A stretch of 15,778 nucleotides of DNA from an uncultured Clostridium sp. (lineage in GTDB: Bacteria; Cyanobacteriota; Vampirovibrionia; Gastranaerophilales; Gastranaerophilaceae). The notes under the pieces were generated by a model. The model was not told the DNA's origin. It saw only the letters and a program-made list of their open reading frames with translations, and did not search any database. The first letter of the stretch is position 1, and each line of letters opens with the position of its first letter. Below are positions 7,159 to 13,197 of the stretch, piece by piece. Location: positions 1-15,778 of the forward strand of contig CAUDIU010000041.1 in assembly GCA_958449715.1 (NCBI GenBank). Reading direction: 5' to 3'. The position numbers and the translations under genes were made by a program.

Positions 7159-8463
7159 ATGGTCAAAAGAGCTGTAACTTCAAACTTGTTATATACACTA
7201 TTTTTAGTCTTTTATTGCTGTTTGATAATATTTAGTGCTCTTTTTTTAGAGCTTTCTAAAAATTTATTTCTATTTATTATTTTTTGTAATTTTATTTATA
7301 TTCTTTTGGCTTTTTTATTGTTAAAAAATCAGATAGAATTTGAAAATGTTGAAAAAGATGATTTAAAGACTTCAAATCTTGAATCAAAGTCATCTTATTT
7401 AACTGATATTATAAATAATTTACCCCTGATTGCATTTATAATTGATAAAAATTATAAATTTGTGACCGGTAATATTGAAGCTCTAAAATTTTTCAATGTT
7501 ACAAAACAAGAGCAGTTCAGGAAGTTGTCTTTAGATGTATTTGAGAGGAAAACAATGGAATTAATTAAAGAAGAAAACAATCTTATCAAGAAAAACAAAA
7601 AGACCTTCATTACTGACAGAGAAGTAAGGTTAAAAGATGGTAAACAACAGTGGTTAAGAATAAGAAAAGTACCAATCTTGGATAAAAACGACAATGTTAA
7701 TAGTTTAGTTGTGTTTGGAAGAAGTATTAATACTGAACGTGCTGCTCAAAAACAAAGAGAAACTTATATATCAACTCTTAGTCACGATCTAAAAATTCCA
7801 ACTCTTGCTCAAATCAGAGCTTTAGAGCTTCTTGTTAATGAAAAAATGGGTAAAATTAATGACCAACAAAGAGAATTACTTAATTTAACATTGGATTCTT
7901 GTTATTGTATGTATGATATGTTATCTACATTATTAACTACATACAAATTTGAAAATAATGATATTGTCTTGAATTATGAAAAAATTCAAATGCTGAAGAT
8001 TTTAGATGAATCTTTTGCTAAGTATTTGAGGGAAATGAATCATAAAAATATAAAAATAAAGGTATCTGCAAAAGATAAGTTTATCTCTTTATATGCGGAT
8101 AAAATTCAAATGAAGAAAGCTTTTGAAAATTTGATTAATTATTGTATTTCTAGTGCTTATGAAAATACGGAAATTTTTTGTGAAATTTCTAAAAATACTT
8201 TAGGGAATAGTATAAATATTTCATTGGGCTTTGAAAGTCCTTATAAAACTCCTGAAAATATAAAAAATATGTTTTGCAAATATACAACATCAGCTGAAAA
8301 AATGGATAAAGTTGGTAGTAGTTTAAATCTTTATTTGGCAAAACAAATAATCAATGCACACCATGGAATAATAAATATAGAAAGTCAAAAAACAAATTAT
8401 AATAGTTATAATATTGAATTACCATATATTAATGAATGTAAATTTTCATCTATATCTAATTAA
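7159..8463 (+). CDS. Membrane PAS-domain sensor histidine kinase with degenerate ATPase domain
   Basis: Sensor kinase that would detect a signal and phosphorylate a partner regulator. Two membrane helices with almost no periplasmic loop (about 10-30 and 35-56) are followed by a PAS domain (about 80-195). The HisKA helix carries STLSHDLKIP (phospho-acceptor His209), and the HATPase-like domain runs from about 300 to 425. In the last, the N-box is kept (ENLINY, Asn324/Asn327), but the D-x-G-x-G motif is absent from the stretch after INISLGF (354-366) and the usual GxGLGL reads GSSLNL (386-391). ATP binding may be weak or lost. The Shine-Dalgarno is GAGG, 5 nt before the ATG. No response regulator adjoins it; a small exported protein follows after 12 bp. 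Confidence 0.86.
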   Translation: MVKRAVTSNLLYTLFLVFYCCLIIFSALFLELSKNLFLFIIFCNFIYILLAFLLLKNQIEFENVEKDDLKTSNLESKSSYLTDIINNLPLIAFIIDKNYKFVTGNIEALKFFNVTKQEQFRKLSLDVFERKTMELIKEENNLIKKNKKTFITDREVRLKDGKQQWLRIRKVPILDKNDNVNSLVVFGRSINTERAAQKQRETYISTLSHDLKIPTLAQIRALELLVNEKMGKINDQQRELLNLTLDSCYCMYDMLSTLLTTYKFENNDIVLNYEKIQMLKILDESFAKYLREMNHKNIKIKVSAKDKFISLYADKIQMKKAFENLINYCISSAYENTEIFCEISKNTLGNSINISLGFESPYKTPENIKNMFCKYTTSAEKMDKVGSSLNLYLAKQIINAHHGIINIESQKTNYNSYNIELPYINECKFSSISN

Positions 8464-8475
8464 TTATTATATAAT

Positions 8476-8928
8476 ATGATTATGAAAAATTTTATTTTAT
8501 TATTAATGATTATTTTATTATCAGCAGGTCAAGTATTTGCGAATATTGATTCAGCTGCTAAAAGAGATGCTTATAAGTCTATGGTGTCAGATCATGAAAA
8601 GTTTCATGATACTTGTAATCGTGCTGCTAAAAATTTTCGATATGACAATCGATTTGCAAATTATTTGAGAAACAGATGTCTATTGTATGAATCAGATAGA
8701 CAAAGATTTATGGACGCTATTTTCCCTATTACTAATAATGGTGAAGATTGGTATAAGGATCAATATCCTATTTTGCAGGCTAATTTTGCTATTCAAATGA
8801 ATAATAGAGAAATTGAAAATTATAGAATTATTATAAATGAGTATTGCAAATATAATAAATATAAATTTGCGAAAAGAGATCCTCAAGCTTGTTCTCAGCA
8901 GAGAATAAATTCAATATTTAATCCTTAG
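8476..8928 (+). CDS. Small exported four-cysteine protein, unknown function
   Basis: I do not recognise it. A signal peptide is plain: Lys4, a hydrophobic core (6-16) and cleavage after VFA (residue 22 in MIMKN numbering). The mature part is about 128 residues, charged and helical, rich in Asn, Tyr and Arg, with cysteines at 47, 68, 124 and 139 that could form two disulfides in the periplasm. Starts at 8476 and 8482 (two ATGs) cannot be separated, since no Shine-Dalgarno is visible. The 12-bp gap after the kinase stop suggests one transcript, so it may be a sensory or accessory partner of that kinase (inference only). Its TAG overlaps the TAA of convergent gdhA. Confidence 0.65.
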   Translation: MIMKNFILLLMIILLSAGQVFANIDSAAKRDAYKSMVSDHEKFHDTCNRAAKNFRYDNRFANYLRNRCLLYESDRQRFMDAIFPITNNGEDWYKDQYPILQANFAIQMNNREIENYRIIINEYCKYNKYKFAKRDPQACSQQRINSIFNP

Positions 8929-10277
8929 ACAATTCCTTGAGCTACCATTGCATCTGCAAGTTTTGTGAAAGCGGCAATATTTGCACCTGCAACATAGTTA
9001 TTTTTTAGGTTATATTCTTCTGCAGAATTTTTACAAGAGTTAAATATATTTATCATTATTTGATTTAATTTATTATCAACTTCTTCAAATGTTAGGTAAT
9101 ATCTCATGCTGTTTTGACTCATTTCTATTGCAGAAGTTGCTACACCACCCGCATTTGCAGCTTTTGCGGGAGCTACTAAAATATTGTTAGCTAAAAAATA
9201 TTCTGTAGCTTCTTTAGTACAAGGCATATTTGCTCCTTCTCCAATTGCAATTACGCCATTTGCGACTAATTTTTTTGCTGAATTTAGAGTTAGTTCATTT
9301 TGAGTAGCACAAGGTAATGCTATATCTGTTTTTATATCCCAAATTGGAGAATCTTCATTTTTTCTTTCCAAATATTCAGCATCAGGTTTATAATTTTTGT
9401 ATTCAGAAATTCTACCTCTGTTTTGTTCTTTAATTTGTTTTATTATATCTAAATTAATGCCGTCTTTGTCATAAATACAACCTTTTGAATCGCTCATAGC
9501 AACAACTTTAGCTCCATATTGCTGAGCTTTTTCGCAAGCGTATATTGCAACATTTCCTGCACCAGATATTGTGACAGTTTTCCCTTCAAGAGAATTATTG
9601 CCATTATTATTTAGCATTTCTCTCATAAAATATATTAGTCCGTATCCAGTAGCTTCTTTTCTAGCTAACGATCCACCATAGGATAGGCCTTTACCTGTTA
9701 GGACTCCGCCTTCATATATGTCTTTAATTCTTTTATATTGTCCGAAAAGATAGCCTATTTCTCTTGCTCCAACTCCTATATCTCCAGCTGGAACATCAAC
9801 ATCTTGACCGATATGTCTTTGAAGTTCTGTCATAAAACTTTGACAAAATCTCATTATTTCTTCATCAGATTTTCCCTTAGGGTCAAAATCACTGCCACCT
9901 TTGCCTCCTCCAATTGGAAGACCGGTAAGGGCGTTTTTAAATATTTGTTCAAACCCTAAAAATTTCATAATACTTTGGTTAACGCTTGGGTGAAATCTTA
10001 ATCCGCCTTTATATGGCCCGATAAGACTGCTAAATTGTACTCGATAACCTTTGTGGACAACTGTTTGACCATTGTCTTTTACATATGGAACTCTGAAAGT
10101 AATTATCCTTTCAGGTTCAAGCATTCGTTCTAAAAGGGCTATTTTCTCATACTCAGGATGTTTATCAATTACCGGTTCAATAGTTGATAATACTTCTTCT
10201 ACTGCTTGAATATATTCTTTTTCATATTGATTTTTTTCTTTTACTTCTGTTAGTACTTTATTTAAGTATTGATTCAT
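8925..10277 (-). CDS. gdhA: Glutamate dehydrogenase, hexameric (probably NADP-dependent)
   Basis: Catalyses reversible amination of 2-oxoglutarate to glutamate, a main ammonium-assimilation route in gut anaerobes. From ATG 10277 it is 450 residues, close to the 447 of E. coli GdhA. Substrate-site motifs are GPYKGGLRFHP (Lys90), PIGGGKGGSDFDP (Lys126, catalytic) and VPAGDIGVG (Asp166). The Rossmann dinucleotide motif is SGAGNVA (238-244), and MSDSKG (261-266) at the end of the next strand fits the NADP-preferring S50-type enzymes; cofactor choice is inferred. The end, YVAGANIAAFTKLADAMVAQG, is typical. The ATG at 10277 has GGGGG nearby upstream (10281-10285). A further in-frame ATG at 10322 overlaps the predicted -10 box and so is not used. 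It is divergent from the SIMPL gene. Confidence 0.97.
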   Translation of the reverse strand: MNQYLNKVLTEVKEKNQYEKEYIQAVEEVLSTIEPVIDKHPEYEKIALLERMLEPERIITFRVPYVKDNGQTVVHKGYRVQFSSLIGPYKGGLRFHPSVNQSIMKFLGFEQIFKNALTGLPIGGGKGGSDFDPKGKSDEEIMRFCQSFMTELQRHIGQDVDVPAGDIGVGAREIGYLFGQYKRIKDIYEGGVLTGKGLSYGGSLARKEATGYGLIYFMREMLNNNGNNSLEGKTVTISGAGNVAIYACEKAQQYGAKVVAMSDSKGCIYDKDGINLDIIKQIKEQNRGRISEYKNYKPDAEYLERKNEDSPIWDIKTDIALPCATQNELTLNSAKKLVANGVIAIGEGANMPCTKEATEYFLANNILVAPAKAANAGGVATSAIEMSQNSMRYYLTFEEVDNKLNQIMINIFNSCKNSAEEYNLKNNYVAGANIAAFTKLADAMVAQGIV

Positions 10278-10312
10278 GTAGCCCCCGTTTGTTGTGTATT
10301 TTTTGCAAAGAA

Positions 10313-10341
10313 ATTGTAACATATTTTTTTTATATTCGCAA
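10313..10341 (-). promoter_or_regulatory. Candidate sigma-70 promoter of gdhA
   Basis: On the reverse strand: TTGCGA (10336-10341), a 17-bp spacer, then TACAAT (10313-10318) preceded by TGT, an extended -10. A start near 10306 gives a leader of about 29 nt and rules out the upstream ATG at 10322 as start codon. Confidence 0.58.
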
Positions 10342-10369
10342 TTGATTTTTTTTTAATATCGGTTATAAT
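10342..10369 (+). promoter_or_regulatory. Candidate sigma-70 promoter of the SIMPL-domain gene
   Basis: TTGATT (10342-10347), a 16-bp spacer, and a perfect TATAAT (10364-10369). The spacer is a T-run. Start near 10376 gives a leader of about 26 nt with AGGAG at 10389-10393. Its -35 directly abuts the -35 of the gdhA promoter. Confidence 0.6.
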
Positions 10370-10401
10370 GTGATATATTATTTGGTATAGGAGTGTTAGA
10401 T

Positions 10402-11121
10402 ATGTTTGAAAAATTTGAAAAATTGCAATTGGTATGGTTAGCTTTGATTTTAGCTTTTGGTTTAATTGTAGCTGTGAAGTCAGGAACTGTTACATTATCA
10501 AAAGATAATATATCAGTTACAGGGTCAGCTTATCAGGTAGTAAAATCTGACTCAGCAAGATTGGTTGTAGATATTAAATCAAGAAAACCTTCAAAATCAG
10601 AAGCATACAGTGTGATAAAAAAACAATTACCAGTAGTTACAGAATACTTAAAATCTAAAGGTCTTGATGATATTGAGGTAAAACCAATAAATTCTTATTA
10701 TGTTTATAAATACAATCCAAATGGTACTTCTACAAATGAAATAGCATATTATAATGCTTCTCAAGCAATAGAAATAAAATCTAATGATGTTGATAAAATA
10801 AAAGAAACAGCTTTAGATATTCAAAATTTATATGAAAAAGGAATAGATATTGATGTTACTAATCCAGAGTATTATTATTCAGGATTAGCTGATTTAAAAG
10901 TTAAATTGCTTAAAGATGCTACTACAGATGCAAAAGATAGAGCAACTGCGATGTTAAAAGCTACTCATAACAGACCAGGAAAAATTCAATCTGTAAATAT
11001 GGGTGTATTCCAAATTACTCCTGTTGATTCTACAAATGTATCAGATATGGGTATCAATGATACTACAACAGTTGAGAAAAAAGTTACAGCTGTTGCAAAT
11101 GTTGTATTCCGTATAAAATAA
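10402..11121 (+). CDS. SIMPL-domain (DUF541) membrane-anchored protein
   Basis: Envelope protein of the SIMPL family; family members are periplasmic or surface-anchored and several are linked to stress tolerance, but no enzyme activity is established. A signal-anchor helix lies at residues 8-25. The family signature NISVTGSAYQVVKSDSARL is at 36-54, and the second half shows the conserved DATTDAKDRATAMLKATH helix and the GKIQSVNMG strand. At 239 residues it is typical. The ATG at 10402 is preferred over GTG 10393, because AGGAG (10389-10393) sits 8 nt before the ATG and overlaps the GTG. Seventeen bp after its stop a small exported-protein gene begins, probably on the same transcript. Confidence 0.93.
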   Translation: MFEKFEKLQLVWLALILAFGLIVAVKSGTVTLSKDNISVTGSAYQVVKSDSARLVVDIKSRKPSKSEAYSVIKKQLPVVTEYLKSKGLDDIEVKPINSYYVYKYNPNGTSTNEIAYYNASQAIEIKSNDVDKIKETALDIQNLYEKGIDIDVTNPEYYYSGLADLKVKLLKDATTDAKDRATAMLKATHNRPGKIQSVNMGVFQITPVDSTNVSDMGINDTTTVEKKVTAVANVVFRIK

Positions 11122-11138
11122 CTTATGGAGTTATAATT

Positions 11139-11423
11139 ATGAAAAATTTAATTCTAATTTCATTATTATCTTTTTCAATAATGCCTGTATTAGCAGTTCT
11201 TCCGCCAGATGCTTCTATAATTCAGGTACATGATATGCAGATGATTAATCAACAGAGGTTTAGAATAGAAGAAATTAACGATTATAATGATGTTGATACA
11301 GAAAAGGCTAGGTATCAGAAGAGAAATGAAGCTAATTCTGAACCATTGATTAAAAAATTATTCCATAAGAAAAAATTTACAGAAGAAAATGGTCAAATCA
11401 AAATAGAAAATGATGAATCTTAA
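11139..11423 (+). CDS. Small exported protein (94 aa), unknown function
   Basis: I do not recognise it. It has a good signal peptide (Lys2, hydrophobic core 4-17, cleavage after VLA, residue 19), leaving about 75 residues that are charged and helical, with KKLFHKKKF near the C-terminus and no cysteine. The start is supported by GGAG 8 nt upstream of the ATG. The 17-bp gap after the SIMPL gene indicates an operon, so a shared envelope role is plausible. No terminator is seen in the 16 bp before the convergent gene. Confidence 0.68.
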   Translation: MKNLILISLLSFSIMPVLAVLPPDASIIQVHDMQMINQQRFRIEEINDYNDVDTEKARYQKRNEANSEPLIKKLFHKKKFTEENGQIKIENDES

Positions 11424-11439
11424 TTAAATTTTCATTCTA

Positions 11440-12069
11440 TTAGTTACTTATACCTGCTCTATACCCGCACCAGCTGTATATTGCAGGTAAAGTTTTGTCT
11501 ACATGTAATTTTTCTGCAATAGGTACTTTGGCAAGAATTAATACGCCTAAGGCATCATCAATATTTGCAATAGAATCTTTAAAAGTAAGTTTTCTATCAG
11601 GTACTTTGTCATGTGGGTCGTTTATAATATTTGATAATTTTGCTGCGATATGCATTCCACCAAACAGACCTACAATTGTGCTGGCTATTCTGTATTTTAT
11701 ATTTTTGCTAAAAGAATATAATGCACTTGTTAATAATGGAGGAACTGAAGCATTCATAAATTGGAAAACGCTTTCATTAATTTTTTGTTTTTTATGTTCT
11801 TTTTTGTCAAATAAAACACCAGATGCAAGGCCTCCCGCAATACTACCGGCACTAACTAAAACCATTTCTTTTACGCCGTATTTAATGTTATAAAGCTTAC
11901 ATTTTTGACTTTTTGCCAATAATGCCATCGGTATTATTGTTCCAGCTATTGATCCTGCTGCAATTTTAGCTTTTGTGTTTGTATCAGTTTTTTCAACTTG
12001 GTGAGTTCTATAACTTTTATATGTTCTTATATCATATTCAACTTTTTGCCCTGTAATGGGTGCAAGCAT
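11440..12069 (-). CDS. Multi-pass membrane protein of unknown function (209 aa)
   Basis: Not recognised. The N-terminal 33 residues are polar (Tyr/Arg/Thr-rich). Then come about four to five hydrophobic glycine-rich segments: about 36-52 (AAGSIAGTIIPMALLA), 69-86 (SAGSIAGGLASGVLF), 107-120, 126-145 (STIVGLFGGMHIAAKL) and possibly 171-186. The two SIAG-containing helices look like an internal duplication. The start at 12069 has AAGGG about 10 nt upstream. It lies 34 bp downstream of the EamA transporter gene on the same strand with no terminator between, so co-transcription is likely. It could be a conserved protein of this lineage only; I cannot place it in a named family. Confidence 0.66.
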   Translation of the reverse strand: MLAPITGQKVEYDIRTYKSYRTHQVEKTDTNTKAKIAAGSIAGTIIPMALLAKSQKCKLYNIKYGVKEMVLVSAGSIAGGLASGVLFDKKEHKKQKINESVFQFMNASVPPLLTSALYSFSKNIKYRIASTIVGLFGGMHIAAKLSNIINDPHDKVPDRKLTFKDSIANIDDALGVLILAKVPIAEKLHVDKTLPAIYSWCGYRAGISN

Positions 12070-12103
12070 TTTTATATATCCCTTTCAAAATAATTCTATC
12101 ATA

Positions 12104-12958
12104 TTAATGGCCGTAAATCATAATTGTTGCTGAACCTATAAGAATTATTAAGGAACCTAGAAGTTTTTTTAATAGATTTTTTTCGTTAAATAGTTTATAT
12201 CCTAAAATTACATTAATAATAATGGAGAGTTGAAATAAAGATAGAGCATATCCGACATTCATATATCTAAATACGTATGCTGTAGTAAATGTCATAAGTC
12301 CAAAACATAAAGCTGTTAAAATATATATAATAGAATGTTTTTTAGATGGAAGTTTTAAGTTTTTGTCTGAAAAAATACTCATTATAATAAATGAAAATAA
12401 AGCACCTAAAAAACTTGATGTGATAAATGAAGTTGTAATAGATGAGAGGATTATTACTTTTTTTATAAAAACAGCTTCAATTGCAGAAAAAATTAGTGCA
12501 TAAATCCGATATTGAATATCTTTTTTTAAAAAAGCTCTTGGTGTTTCAAGTATAAAATATGAACCGAAAATAATAAGTACAATACCTATCAAACCAAAAA
12601 CATTTGGAAATTCATGCAAAATAATCATTCCGAAAATTAATCCAATTATTGCTTTGTATGAATTGATTGGACCTAATACAGAGAGTTCTCCTCTTTTTAG
12701 AGCTAGTACCATAAAACAATTGCAAATAGCACCAGTTAACCCGCCTAATAAAGCGTAAATTATAAAATTAATATTTGTTATTGGAATATTTGTAAAAAAT
12801 ATTAATGGAATAGAGAATATGCTAAGTATAAGATAGTTTATAAAATTAACAACTGTAGGATTTTCGCCTTCCAAAGATAATTTCTTTTGAAAAACGTTAC
12901 TCATTGAATTTGTGATAATTCTGATAATTATAGCTAAAAAGTTGTATAGAATTTGCAT
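12104..12958 (-). CDS. EamA/DMT-family transporter
   Basis: Inner-membrane permease of the drug/metabolite transporter superfamily, moving a small metabolite of unknown identity. It shows ten hydrophobic helices in two five-helix halves over 284 residues, the standard size. Typical features are SNVFQKKL after helix 1, ALKRGELSVLGPINSYKAIIGLIFGMIILHE (shown in part: helices 3-4 of the first EamA half, near residues 87-115), and the matching AYVFRYMNVGYALSLFQLS late in the second half. The start at 12958 has no Shine-Dalgarno, and only 24 bp separate it from the hairpin downstream of the tRNA gene, so its promoter is unclear. It may be leaderless or served by read-through from the tRNA. The downstream membrane protein is probably in the same transcript. 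Confidence 0.9.
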   Translation of the reverse strand: MQILYNFLAIIIRIITNSMSNVFQKKLSLEGENPTVVNFINYLILSIFSIPLIFFTNIPITNINFIIYALLGGLTGAICNCFMVLALKRGELSVLGPINSYKAIIGLIFGMIILHEFPNVFGLIGIVLIIFGSYFILETPRAFLKKDIQYRIYALIFSAIEAVFIKKVIILSSITTSFITSSFLGALFSFIIMSIFSDKNLKLPSKKHSIIYILTALCFGLMTFTTAYVFRYMNVGYALSLFQLSIIINVILGYKLFNEKNLLKKLLGSLIILIGSATIMIYGH

Positions 12959-12982
12959 ATTTTTAATTTTGTATAGATATTT

Positions 12983-13013
12983 AAAAACTCTTAGAAGATA
13001 TCTAAGAGTTTTT
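12983..13013 (-). terminator. Intrinsic terminator after tRNA-fMet
   Basis: AAAAACTCTTAGA and TCTAAGAGTTTTT form a perfect 13-bp stem around a 5-nt loop (12996-13000). It lies just past the tRNA 3' end on the reverse strand. The A/T flanks make it symmetrical, so it could work in both directions. Confidence 0.85.
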
Positions 13014-13018
13014 CTAAA

Positions 13019-13095
<77 letters not shown>

Positions 13096-13154
13096 ATATT
13101 TTATTTTACATCCCATTATGTAACGCTAAATTTTAAATTGCAAGTATTTTTTAT

Positions 13155-13189
13155 AAAAAAAAGGATATCATTTCTGATATCCTTTTTTT
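13155..13189 (-). terminator. Intrinsic terminator after the adhesin gene
   Basis: On the reverse strand GGATATCA, loop GAAA, TGATATCC, then eight Ts (13155-13162). Flanking A and T runs extend the stem to about 15 bp. It starts 8 bp past the adhesin stop. Confidence 0.92.
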
Positions 13190-13197
13190 ATTATGTT

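Noticed and set aside
10278..10322. 15-residue N-terminal extension of gdhA from ATG 10322
   Set aside because: That ATG overlaps the predicted -10 box, whereas the ATG at 10277 has a G-rich Shine-Dalgarno and gives the normal protein length.
10355..10379. Imperfect palindrome AATATC...GATATATT over the SIMPL -10 box
   Set aside because: The arms differ in length and are short in a strongly A/T-rich region, so chance is a sufficient explanation.
13096..13154. Strong promoter or riboswitch upstream of tRNA-fMet
   Set aside because: Only a weak TAAAAT-like box is present, with no good -35 and no structured leader.
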